Notes: a model not told the origin generated them from the sequence alone. Shown: positions 1 through 6,558, counted from the stretch's first letter. The stretch is DNA of 13,256 nt from an uncultured Oscillospiraceae bacterium (GCA_947631675.1 CANRMG010000031.1:1-13256), one strand, 5' to 3'. Translations and numbers: made by a program.

Positions 1-687
1 GTGCTGTACATGGTCCGCTCCCAGCGGGTGAAGGACACCCTGGAGCTGCAGCGGCGGGTGGACCTGATCGCCCAGGGGGCGGCCATGATGACCGAGACGG
101 CACTGGAGCGGGTGTTCGTGGACGGCACGGCGGACCTGGTGCCCAACACGGCGCTGGAAAAGGTGCTGCACGGCAATATGCAGGCCTTCGGGCTGCCCCA
201 GTATACGCCGGAGGAGTGGGCCTTCGCCGAGGATCTAAAAAAGACCTTCCCCGTGAAGGACGAGCTTCCCGGCGACGCGCCCAAGTGGTCGGAGCAGATC
301 AAGGCCTTCGTAAAGGAGACCACCGACAACGGCACTCGGGCCATCAACGACTTCGTCATGCCCTTCATCTCCAGCAATGAGTTCACCCCCGGCTCCACGG
401 ACGTGGGGGACGTGAGCTGGCTCACGCCCACCAGCCAGATCACCGCGGCCACCTGGCCCTCCGGGTCCCCTGGCCACTCCTGGCAGAACGTGTCCTGCGG
501 CGCCACGGCCGTGGCGGACAAGGGCATGCTCTACGCCGCCAAGGTGCTGGCCGGGGCGGCGGCGGACCTGTTCGCGGACCATGAGCTCATCGCCCAGGCC
601 AAGGCGGAGTTCGCCAAGCGGACCGCCGATGGGGGCTATGTGTGCCCCATCCCCGCCGACGCGGTGCCCTACGTGATCGAGGAGTGA
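1..687 (+). CDS. M20-family amidohydrolase, AbgB-like (3' part only)
   Basis: This is the C-terminal ~228 residues of a zinc-type M20 peptidase/amidohydrolase; the 5' end lies outside the window, so the apparent GTG start at base 1 is only the window edge. The best match is the family of p-aminobenzoyl-glutamate hydrolase subunit B, which cleaves amide bonds of acyl-amino acids or folate breakdown products in the cytosol. Visible family signatures are a GSTDVGDVSW stretch near residues 131-140 (window numbering) and the segment with SGSPGHSWQ shortly after, which belong to the metal-binding catalytic domain in this family. The end of the protein, with an alternation of hydrophobic and Ala-rich helices, is also typical. 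Family proteins are about 470-480 residues, so roughly half is missing. A strong terminator follows the stop codon. The family call is firm; the substrate is not determined. Confidence 0.85.
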   Translation: MLYMVRSQRVKDTLELQRRVDLIAQGAAMMTETALERVFVDGTADLVPNTALEKVLHGNMQAFGLPQYTPEEWAFAEDLKKTFPVKDELPGDAPKWSEQIKAFVKETTDNGTRAINDFVMPFISSNEFTPGSTDVGDVSWLTPTSQITAATWPSGSPGHSWQNVSCGATAVADKGMLYAAKVLAGAAADLFADHELIAQAKAEFAKRTADGGYVCPIPADAVPYVIEE

Positions 688-695
688 TGCACGAG

Positions 696-739
696 GCCGC
701 CTGTCTATCCCCCCTGGGGGGACTTGACAGGCGGCTTTT
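696..739 (+). terminator. Intrinsic terminator after the amidohydrolase gene
   Basis: A perfect 10-bp stem, GCCGCCTGTC (696-705) with GACAGGCGGC (726-735), encloses a further C6/G6 pairing (709-714 with 716-721) and is followed by TTTT (736-739). It starts 8 bases after the stop codon. Its 3' arm contains the TTGACA that appears to be the -35 box of the lar promoter, so the two elements overlap. Confidence 0.85.
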
Positions 740-753
740 GCCTGTGGTACACT
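724..753 (+). promoter_or_regulatory. Sigma-A-type promoter of the lar operon
   Basis: A perfect -35 box TTGACA (724-729) and a -10 box TACACT (748-753) are separated by 18 bases. Transcription would begin around 759-761, giving a leader of about 125 nt before the larB ATG. The -35 box lies in the 3' arm of the upstream terminator hairpin. Evidence is consensus match and position only. Confidence 0.65.
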
Positions 754-758
754 TTTTC

Positions 759-873
759 CGGCAGGGCAGGAAGCCCGCCCCAGGGCGCAGAATGCGCTTT
801 TTATCCCGGCAGACGATACGTACCAGGAAGGTGCCTGCTCCGCAGAGGCGGGGCGGTGCCCTCCTGTTTTTTT
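759..873 (+). promoter_or_regulatory. Structured larB leader: candidate riboswitch/attenuator
   Basis: The untranslated leader can form several hairpins: GGGC-AGGAA-GCCC (764-776), GCGC-AGAAT-GCGC (785-797), GTACC-AGGAA-GGTGC (820-834) and a long terminator hairpin (825-865) with a T7 tract (867-873). CCGG (758-761) can also pair with CCGG (806-809). The 820-834 hairpin and the terminator share bases 825-834, so they cannot form together. GGCAGG, present twice (760-765 and 765-770), can pair with CCTGCT (834-839) in the terminator's left arm, which gives a possible antiterminator. The larB Shine-Dalgarno sequence GGAGG (874-878) starts directly after the T tract. Such a layout is the hallmark of transcription attenuation. 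I do not see the conserved cores of cobalamin, TPP, SAM, Mn or fluoride riboswitches. A NiCo-type (czcD) aptamer is conceivable given the GCAGG/CCTGC outer pairing and the nickel theme, but I cannot confirm it by eye. Confidence 0.6.
825..873 (+). terminator. Intrinsic terminator in the larB leader
   Basis: The upper stem GCTCCGC (837-843) / GCGGGGC (848-854) is closed by the loop AGAG. It continues after a bulged T836 through TGCC/GGTG (832-835 with 855-858, including wobbles) and AGGAAGG/CCCTCCT (825-831 with 859-865, one A-C mismatch). T7 (867-873) follows after one G. It precedes the larB RBS with no gap, so read-through is required to express the operon from the promoter at 724-753. Confidence 0.8.
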
Positions 874-883
874 GGAGGAAACG

Positions 884-1639
884 ATGAACAGCGAGGCAAA
901 GAGGATACTTACGGCGGTACGCGACGGCTCCATGACCGTGGACCAGGCGCTTTTGAAGCTGAAGACCGCGCCCTATGAGGACATCGGCTACGCCAAGGTG
1001 GACCTGCACCGGAAGGTGCGCCAGGGGGCGCCGGAGGTCATCTACGGGGCGGGCAAGACCCCGGAGCAGATCGCGGGCATCTGCGACGCCATGAGGCTGA
1101 ACGGCCAGGAGCGCATTCTGATCACCCGCCTGGCGCCGGAGGCGGCCGCCTTCGTGGGGGCGCGCCATGACCTGGACTACCATCCCATGGCCCGGGTAGG
1201 CATCATCGGCGGCATCCCCGCCCCGGACGGCATCGGCACCGTGGTTGTGGCCACCGGCGGCACCAGCGACATCCCCGTGGCGGAGGAGGCGGCTCTGACG
1301 GCGGAGGTGCACGGCAACGCCGTGGCGCGCCTCTACGACGTGGGTGTGTCCGGCCTGCACCGGCTCTTGGATAAGAAGGAGGCCATCATGACCGCCAGCG
1401 TCATCATAGCCATCGCGGGCATGGAGGGGGCTTTGGCCAGCGTCATAGGGGGCCTCGCCGATTGCCCGGTGATCGCCGTGCCCACCAGCGTGGGCTACGG
1501 GGCGGCGTTCAACGGTTTGAGCGCCCTGTTGAGCATGCTCAACTCCTGCGCCAGCGGCGTTTCCGTGGTCAACATCGATAACGGCTTCGGCGCCGGCTAC
1601 CTGGCCGGTATGATAAACCACATGGAGGCGAAAAAATGA
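884..1639 (+). CDS. larB: LarB, pyridinium-3,5-biscarboxylate mononucleotide synthase
   Basis: LarB performs the first step of nickel-pincer nucleotide synthesis in the cytosol: it carboxylates the pyridinium ring of nicotinic acid adenine dinucleotide and hydrolyses the phosphoanhydride, releasing AMP. The 251-residue protein has the usual size. It shows a LarB N-terminal region followed by a PurE-like (AIR carboxylase) C-terminal half, with VVATGGTSDIPVAEEAA near 121-137 and VPTSVGYGA near 199-207. Cys222, in an NSCASGV context followed by NIDNGFGAGYLA, matches in place the cysteine (Cys221 in Lactiplantibacillus plantarum) reported to form a covalent substrate adduct. ATG 884 is chosen because GGAGG (874-878) sits at good spacing. 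An in-frame TTG at 872 overlaps the terminator T tract and is unlikely. The stop overlaps the larC start (ATGA), implying translational coupling. Confidence 0.93.
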   Translation: MNSEAKRILTAVRDGSMTVDQALLKLKTAPYEDIGYAKVDLHRKVRQGAPEVIYGAGKTPEQIAGICDAMRLNGQERILITRLAPEAAAFVGARHDLDYHPMARVGIIGGIPAPDGIGTVVVATGGTSDIPVAEEAALTAEVHGNAVARLYDVGVSGLHRLLDKKEAIMTASVIIAIAGMEGALASVIGGLADCPVIAVPTSVGYGAAFNGLSALLSMLNSCASGVSVVNIDNGFGAGYLAGMINHMEAKK

Positions 1640-2853
1640 AAACGCTGTACTTAGACTGCGCCATGGGCGCGGCGGGGGATATGCTTTCCGCGGCGCTTAT
1701 AGAGCTCCTGCCGGACCCGGCGGGGTTCGTGGAGAAACTCAACAGCCTCGGTATCCCCGGGGTGGAGTATAAGCTGGAAAAGGCCCAAAAGTGCGGCGTC
1801 ACGGGCAGTCATATGGCTGTGCTGGTCCACGGGGAAGAGGAGGAGCATGCCCTGCACCACCATCATGACCATGACCACGAACACGAGCACCACCACGACC
1901 ACGAACACCACCACAGCGGTCTGCACGATGTCGAGCACCTGGTCCGGGACCACTTGGCCCTGCCTGGCAAGGTCAGGGAAGACGTATTGGCGGTGTACGG
2001 GCTCATCGCCCAGGCGGAGAGCCATGTCCACGGCGTGCCCGTGCCGGAGATACACTTTCACGAGGTGGGCACCCTGGACGCGGTGGCGGATGTGACGGCG
2101 GTGTGCCTGGCCATGGCGGAGCTGGCCCCCGATGAGGTGGTGTGCTCGCCGGTGTGCGTGGGCTTCGGCCAGGTGAAGTGCGCCCACGGCATCCTGCCGG
2201 TGCCCGCCCCGGCCACGGCGTATATCCTCAAAGATGTGCCCATCTACGGGGGAGAGATACAGGGGGAGCTGTGCACCCCCACGGGAGCGGCCCTTTTGAA
2301 GCATTTTGTGAGCTCCTTCGGGCCCATGCCCACCGTGCGCCCGGCGGCGGTGGGCTACGGCATGGGGACCAGGGACTTTCCCGCCGCCAACTGCGTCCGG
2401 GCCATCCTGGGCGAGAGCCTGGACGGCGGCATGGATGAAATGCTGGAGCTCAGCTGCAACGTGGACGACATGACCGCAGAGGCGGTGGGCTTTGCCATGG
2501 AGCGGCTTTTTGACGCCGGGGCCCGGGAGGTCTACACCGTGCCCATCGGCATGAAAAAATCCCGGCCCGGCACCCTCCTGCGGGTGATATGCGCTCCGGC
2601 GGAGAGAGAAAAAATGGTGGAGCTGCTCTTTAAATACACCACCACCATCGGCGTCCGGGAGGCGGAGACGAGGCGCTATGTGCTGGCCCGGCGGGAGGAG
2701 ACGCTGGATACCTCCTTCGGCCCTGTGCGGCGGAAAGTATCGGGGGGCTACGGCGTGAGCCGGGTGAAGTATGAGTACGAGGACCTGGCCCGCATCGCCC
2801 GGGAGAAGGGCGTGAGCCTCCGGGAGGCGGAGGACATGGTGGAGGGCCGCTGA
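1636..2853 (+). CDS. larC: LarC, nickel-inserting enzyme of NPN cofactor synthesis
   Basis: LarC is a CTP-dependent cyclometallase that inserts nickel into the dithiodicarboxylate pincer nucleotide, the last step of cofactor assembly. The 405-residue protein begins with the family's LYLDCAMGAAGDMLSAAL signature (residues 4-21). It also has the IHFHEVGTLDAVADV type motif in its first domain and the ELSCNVDDMTAE and IGMKKSRPGTLL type segments in its C-terminal domain. It is one uninterrupted frame, unlike L. plantarum, where larC is made from two frames by programmed frameshifting. Residues 71-97 hold 16 histidines mixed with Asp/Glu, a low-complexity insert that probably binds or buffers nickel (inference). 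The gene overlaps larB by four bases and larE by one base (TGATG), so all three are probably translationally coupled. Confidence 0.94.
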   Translation: MKTLYLDCAMGAAGDMLSAALIELLPDPAGFVEKLNSLGIPGVEYKLEKAQKCGVTGSHMAVLVHGEEEEHALHHHHDHDHEHEHHHDHEHHHSGLHDVEHLVRDHLALPGKVREDVLAVYGLIAQAESHVHGVPVPEIHFHEVGTLDAVADVTAVCLAMAELAPDEVVCSPVCVGFGQVKCAHGILPVPAPATAYILKDVPIYGGEIQGELCTPTGAALLKHFVSSFGPMPTVRPAAVGYGMGTRDFPAANCVRAILGESLDGGMDEMLELSCNVDDMTAEAVGFAMERLFDAGAREVYTVPIGMKKSRPGTLLRVICAPAEREKMVELLFKYTTTIGVREAETRRYVLARREETLDTSFGPVRRKVSGGYGVSRVKYEYEDLARIAREKGVSLREAEDMVEGR

Positions 2854-3652
2854 TGGACGGGCTGCACGAGAAAAGGAAGGCCCTGGAGGAATACCTTCAG
2901 GGGCTGGGGAGCCTGGCGGTGGCCTATTCCGCCGGGGTGGACTCCACGTTCCTGCTGGCCGCGGCCCACGGTGTGCTGGGGGACAGGGTACTGGCCGTGA
3001 CGGCGAGGAGCGTCCTCTGCCCGGAGCGGGAGAGGTCGGAGGCGGAGGCCTTCTGCCGGGCCCGGGGCATAGAACACATCGTTCTTGACTACGACGCTCT
3101 GGCCGTGCCCGGGGTGAAGAACAATCCTCCCGATCGGTGCTACCTGTGCAAAAAGGCCCTGTTCGGGCAGGTGCTCAAGGCGGCCCATGCCCGGGGCATA
3201 GAGCACGTGGCCGAGGGGTCCAACGTGGACGACATGGGCGATTACCGGCCCGGGATGAAGGCCGTGGCGGAGCTGGGGATATTGAGTCCCCTGCGCCGGG
3301 CGGGCCTTGCCAAGGCCGATATCCGCGCCCTTTCCCGGGAGATGGGCCTGCCCACATGGGATAAGCCCAGCATGGCGTGCCTCGCAGCCGCTTCGTCTAC
3401 GGCGAGACGATCACGCCGGAAAAACTTGCCATGGTGGACCGGGCGGAGCAGAAGCTCCTGGACTGGGGCTTTACCCAGATGCGGGTCCGGGTCCACGGGG
3501 ACCTGGCCCGGGTGGAGGCGCCGCCGGAGGACTTTCCCCGGCTCATCGCCCGGGCGGCGGAGCTGGACGAGTATCTGCGCTCCCTGGGCTTTGCCTACGC
3601 GGCCATGGACCTGGGCGGGTATAAGACCGGCAGCATGAACCGAACGCTGTGA
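2853..3652 (+). pseudogene. larE: LarE sulfurtransferase, interrupted by a one-base frameshift
   Basis: LarE is an ATP-dependent PP-loop sulfur insertase that adenylates the pyridinium biscarboxylate and replaces carboxylate oxygen by sulfur. The first frame (from ATG 2853) gives a normal N-terminal domain: PP-loop SAGVDST (26-32), RCYLCK with Cys96 and Cys99, EGSNVDD (121-127) and KPSMACLA with Cys176. It then turns into Arg/Ser/Trp-rich nonsense until a stop at 3638. The expected continuation SRFVYGETIT, then QMRVRVHGDLARVEAP, lies in the next frame and runs to TGA 3650-3652. Adding one C at about 3384-3385 (CTCGCAGCC to CTCGCCAGCC) joins the two parts into about 266 residues, the usual family length. 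No slippery heptamer is visible, so this is either a sequencing/assembly error or a recent inactivating deletion. The three cysteines (96, 99, 176) fit the [4Fe-4S]-dependent LarE subtype rather than the single-cysteine sacrificial type. Confidence 0.88.
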
Positions 3653-3662
3653 AAGGAGACCT

Positions 3663-4580
3663 ATGAAAAGATACATGCTCTCCACTATTGCGGCGCTGTG
3701 CCTGGCAGCCCTGCTGAGCACGACTGCGTGGGCGGAGGACAGGCCCCGGCTCACAGGCGCGCGGGAATATGTGGACGGGGAACTATATGCGGAGTATACC
3801 TTCGCGTATGAGGACGGCCAGTCCCTGCCCTATAAGGGCCGGGCGCACTGGCTGAACGAGCAGACCATGGAGCTGTCCGGTCAGACCATTCGTCTGACGC
3901 CCCCGGACACGGAGTGGACCCATACCTATGACGAGGCCGGCCGCCTCGTCTGCAGCGACACTGCCTTTTTGTCCAGTGGAAACCACAGTATTTTCCGCTG
4001 GGAGTATGACGAGGAGGGCCGCCTGGTCCGGGACACGTGGCAGTCAAGCGCCGTTCCCGGTGGGGACAGCAGCCGGACCCGGTATTCTTACGACGGCGAG
4101 GGACGACGTGTCTGCAGCGTTGACGAGGACAAGGACGGCGTCGTCCGCTATGTGAGTGAATACGAATGCGACGAGGCCGGGCGGATCGCGGCTGATCGGT
4201 TCTATTCCGTCACGGACTGGGACGAGGCAGGCCAGCCTGCGTCCATTTGGCCGACGCCCGTCAACGAGACCCACTATGTCTACGACGATGCCGGGCGCGT
4301 GGTGAAGGAGACGTTCCTATATGACGGCGAACTGTATACCGAGACGGCCTATACCTACGTGGACGATCCCTGCTTCGTTATCCGGTGCGCCGAAGAGCGG
4401 GACTATGCCAACGATGTGGACGAGAGCTCCTGCGGCTTCTTCGTGAACGACGCCGCGGGCGGGGTGGTGCTGTCCTTTTCCATGCCCGGCGCACCGGCGC
4501 TGACCCGGGACGGTGCGGGCCGGCTGGTCCGGGCGGAGACGGAGGAGAGGGTCTTGGAGTTCGTCTACGCGGACGACTGA
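3663..4580 (+). CDS. Secreted YD-repeat (RHS-like) protein of unknown function
   Basis: I do not recognise a named family beyond the repeats. The 305-residue protein starts with a Sec signal peptide: KR at 2-3, a hydrophobic core to about residue 20, and probable cleavage after AWA at residue 24. The mature part contains at least six YD-type repeats of the form Y-D-x-x-G-R-hydrophobic, at about 89-95, 115-121, 143-149, 169-175 (first Tyr replaced by Cys), 207-213 and 283-288 (degenerate). RHS/YD repeats form extracellular beta structures, but this protein is far too short for an RHS toxin shell and has no visible toxin domain. It contains no lipobox, LPxTG anchor or transmembrane segment after the signal. 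It starts 10 bases after the larE stop with a good GGAG RBS, so it is likely co-transcribed with larBCE. No metal-binding motif is obvious. Export and repeats are well supported; function is unknown. Confidence 0.8.
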   Translation: MKRYMLSTIAALCLAALLSTTAWAEDRPRLTGAREYVDGELYAEYTFAYEDGQSLPYKGRAHWLNEQTMELSGQTIRLTPPDTEWTHTYDEAGRLVCSDTAFLSSGNHSIFRWEYDEEGRLVRDTWQSSAVPGGDSSRTRYSYDGEGRRVCSVDEDKDGVVRYVSEYECDEAGRIAADRFYSVTDWDEAGQPASIWPTPVNETHYVYDDAGRVVKETFLYDGELYTETAYTYVDDPCFVIRCAEERDYANDVDESSCGFFVNDAAGGVVLSFSMPGAPALTRDGAGRLVRAETEERVLEFVYADD

Positions 4581-4591
4581 ACGGACTGTCA

Positions 4592-4636
4592 CTCCCTCAG
4601 TCTCGCTTCGCTCGACAGCTCCCTCGTCTGAGGGAG
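4592..4636. repeat. Palindromic dispersed-repeat-like element
   Basis: CTCCCTCAG (4592-4600) pairs perfectly with CTGAGGGAG (4628-4636), and between them TCTCGC-TTC-GCTCGA forms a small inner hairpin, with a partial copy CTCCCTC at 4619-4625. From memory, palindromes of this composition occur in many copies between genes in Oscillospiraceae genomes. Only one copy is visible here, so its dispersed nature is recalled knowledge and not shown in this window. Confidence 0.5.
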
Positions 4637-4650
4637 CCTTCATAAAGAAA

Positions 4651-4688
4651 GGGCGCGTTGAAAACGCGCCCTTGTTTGTTGCTCTTTT
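4651..4688. terminator. Bidirectional terminator between convergent operons
   Basis: The stem GGGCGCGT (4651-4658) / ACGCGCCC (4664-4671) has the loop TGAAA. It is followed on the plus strand by a T-rich tract (TTGTTTGTTGCTCTTTTT) and preceded by an A-rich tract (ATAAAGAAA). It can therefore end both the rightward lar transcript and the leftward nik transcript. Confidence 0.8.
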
Positions 4689-5569
4689 TACAGATCACTT
4701 TCCCTCTTGTTACCGGTGCGGCGCAGCCAGTTGCCCAGCTCGGTGAGGCACAGCAGCGTCAGCACCAAAAACGCCCCGGGGATGAGGATGATCCACCATG
4801 CCCCGGTGGTGAGGGCGTTGTCCGCCTGGGACAAAAGACTGCCCCAGGACACCGTCTCCAGGGGCAGGCCCATGCCCATGAAGCTGAGCGTAGACTCGGC
4901 CAGGATGGCGCTGCGCACGGCCATGACGGACATGAACAGCACCGATGGCATCAGCTCCGGCACCAGGTGGCTGCGGAGGATGTGGAAAAACCCGCCGCCC
5001 ATGGTCCGGGAGGCCATCACATATTCGCTCTGGCCCAGCTGCCGGACCTCCGTGCGCACCACCTTCGCCATGCTCATCCAGCCCGTGGCCCCCACGGCCA
5101 GGGCGATGGTGAGGACACTGGCCCGGCCCATGGCGGCCTGCAGGAGCAGCACCGCCAGCAGGCTGGGCACGCTCAAAACGATCTCACCAAAGCGCATCAG
5201 CGCCCGGTCCAGCCACCCGGGCCCCAGGCCCGCCGCGGCGCCGTAGACGAAGGCGATGGCGGTGGAGATGGCCGCGGCCAGAAGGCCGATGGCCAGGGAC
5301 GTGCGCCCGCCGGACCATATCATGGCGAACAGGTCCCGGCCCAGTGTATCCGTACCGAAAAGAAATTCCCGGCAGGGGGCGCGGGTGTAGTTCGCCAGGT
5401 CCATATAGCCCGGGTCCTTCGCTGTGAAAAGGCCGCTGAAAAGGCAGCCCAGCAGGATAAGGCCCAGCACCGCCGCGGCCCAGAGGGGCGGCTGCTCCCG
5501 CTTCTCCAGCGTGGCCGGGGGCGTGGGCGGAGCGGGGCGGAGGCCCGCCAGCACGAAAAACTCATCCAT
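4688..5569 (-). CDS. nikC: ABC transporter permease, NikC/DppC type
   Basis: This is an inner-membrane permease of the nickel/peptide (family 5) ABC importers, 293 residues, which is normal for the type. A first transmembrane helix lies at about residues 29-48. It is followed by the FGTDTLGRDLFAMIWSGGRTSLAIG segment characteristic of DppC/NikC N-terminal regions and by further hydrophobic helices. An EAA-type cytoplasmic loop (EYVMASRTMGGG... with HLVPELMPS) contacts the ATPase. The ATG is supported by AAGGAGG about 7 bases upstream, inside the end of nikB; the genes overlap by 8 bases. Nickel specificity is inferred from the adjacent metal sensor and lar genes; a peptide substrate cannot be excluded from the sequence. 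No ATPase gene follows; the operon ends at a bidirectional terminator. Confidence 0.82.
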   Translation of the reverse strand: MDEFFVLAGLRPAPPTPPATLEKREQPPLWAAAVLGLILLGCLFSGLFTAKDPGYMDLANYTRAPCREFLFGTDTLGRDLFAMIWSGGRTSLAIGLLAAAISTAIAFVYGAAAGLGPGWLDRALMRFGEIVLSVPSLLAVLLLQAAMGRASVLTIALAVGATGWMSMAKVVRTEVRQLGQSEYVMASRTMGGGFFHILRSHLVPELMPSVLFMSVMAVRSAILAESTLSFMGMGLPLETVSWGSLLSQADNALTTGAWWIILIPGAFLVLTLLCLTELGNWLRRTGNKRESDL

Positions 5570-6551
5570 GGTCCGGCCCCTCCTTCTTTGCCAAGGTGCG
5601 GGGGTCGATGCGCCCGCCCAGGGCCTGGGCCAACAGACTGCAGACCATGACCACCGCTCCGGCCAGCAGGCACAGGGCCATCAGCAGGTCATAGTCCTGA
5701 TACCGGGCGCTCTCATAGGTGAGGGTGCCCAGACCCGGATAGGAGAACACCATCTCCACGATGTAGGTGCTGCCCAGGATATGGGGCAGGTCCAGGGCCA
5801 TGAGGCCGAGGTAGGAGGGCAGGACGTTGCGCATGCAGTGGCGCAGAAGGATCCGCCGGCGGCCAAGCCCCATGGACCCGGCCAGGAGCACATAGTCCGC
5901 GCGGACCTGCTCGGAGAGCATATTGCGGAGCATGTAGGCGTAGTACCAGAGATGCCCCGTCACCACTACGGTAAGCGGCAGCACCAGGTGCTGGGCCCGG
6001 TCTGCCGCAGTGCCGCCGTCCGCCCCCAGGGACCAGGCCCCGGAGCTGGGCAGCAGGCGCAGATACACGGAGAAGATGAGGATGAGCACCAGCGCCAGCC
6101 AAAATTCCGGGATGCAGCTGGTGACGGTGCCAAGTTTACATAATACTTTATCCGGCCACCGGTCCTCGTACCAGATGCACAGCGCGGCCAGCGCCGGGGC
6201 CAGCAGGAAGATGAGGATGAAGCCCGAGCCGCCCAGAAGCAGGGTGTTCCCGGCCCGGTCCCGGATGACCCGGCCCACGTCCTCCCGGTATTTATAGGAT
6301 ATGCCCAGGTCCCCATGGAGGGCGCTTTTCAGCCACTGGGCATACTGGACGGGCAGGGGCTGGTCCAGGCCCAGCTGCTCCTCCGTCCGGGCACGCTCCT
6401 CGGCCGTCAGGCGCTCCGCCCGCTCCCCGTACCAGGCCGTCAGCGGGTCCCCGGGGGCCAGATGGGCCGCCCAGAAGACCGCCAGGGACAGCACGAAAAG
6501 GCTCCCCAGCAGCCCGGGCAGCCTTTTGAAGATGGTGAGCAGAGCGTTCAT
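5562..6551 (-). CDS. nikB: ABC transporter permease, NikB/DppB type
   Basis: This partner permease (329 residues) forms the transmembrane channel with the downstream NikC-like protein. It has the standard N-terminal transmembrane helix of DppB/NikB proteins, then the APGDPLTAWYGE segment and the TEEQLGLDQPLPVQYAQWL motif of this family. Several hydrophobic helices follow, then an EAA loop around ADYVLLAGSMGLGRRRILLRH. The end, before the last transmembrane segment, carries the YPGLGTLTYESARYQDYDLL type pattern. Its RBS (GGAG) overlaps the stop codon of the binding-protein gene upstream, and only 7 bases separate the two, so translation is coupled. Assignment to the family is firm; nickel as substrate is inferred from context. 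Confidence 0.82.
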   Translation of the reverse strand: MNALLTIFKRLPGLLGSLFVLSLAVFWAAHLAPGDPLTAWYGERAERLTAEERARTEEQLGLDQPLPVQYAQWLKSALHGDLGISYKYREDVGRVIRDRAGNTLLLGGSGFILIFLLAPALAALCIWYEDRWPDKVLCKLGTVTSCIPEFWLALVLILIFSVYLRLLPSSGAWSLGADGGTAADRAQHLVLPLTVVVTGHLWYYAYMLRNMLSEQVRADYVLLAGSMGLGRRRILLRHCMRNVLPSYLGLMALDLPHILGSTYIVEMVFSYPGLGTLTYESARYQDYDLLMALCLLAGAVVMVCSLLAQALGGRIDPRTLAKKEGPDHG

Positions 6552-6558
6552 GTTTGTC

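Noticed and set aside
759..873. Cobalamin, TPP, SAM, Mn or fluoride riboswitch in the larB leader
   Set aside because: The conserved core sequences of these classes as I know them are not found; the element is reported only as an unassigned candidate.
872..884. TTG at 872 as the larB start
   Set aside because: It sits in the terminator T tract and overlaps the GGAGG that serves ATG 884.
642..978. Small plus-strand open frames (642-887 and 724-978) that could be leader peptides of larB
   Set aside because: They start within or before the upstream terminator and the promoter, lack an RBS, and run through the attenuator hairpin into larB in another frame.
587..1621. Minus-strand open frames over larB and the preceding intergenic region (also 235-933)
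   Set aside because: Low-complexity products that overlap a terminator, a promoter and larB; shadows of GC-rich coding sequence.
3380..3390. Programmed ribosomal frameshift in larE
   Set aside because: No slippery heptamer is visible and the required shift sits in a strictly conserved segment. A base deletion or sequencing error is simpler.
3377..3652. A separate small gene after larE
   Set aside because: Its sequence continues LarE (SRFVYGETIT onward) in the shifted frame; it is the second part of one broken gene.
3927..4530. The YD repeats as a nucleotide repeat array or CRISPR
   Set aside because: The periodicity is at protein level, irregular, and the DNA copies differ; there are no constant repeats with unique spacers.
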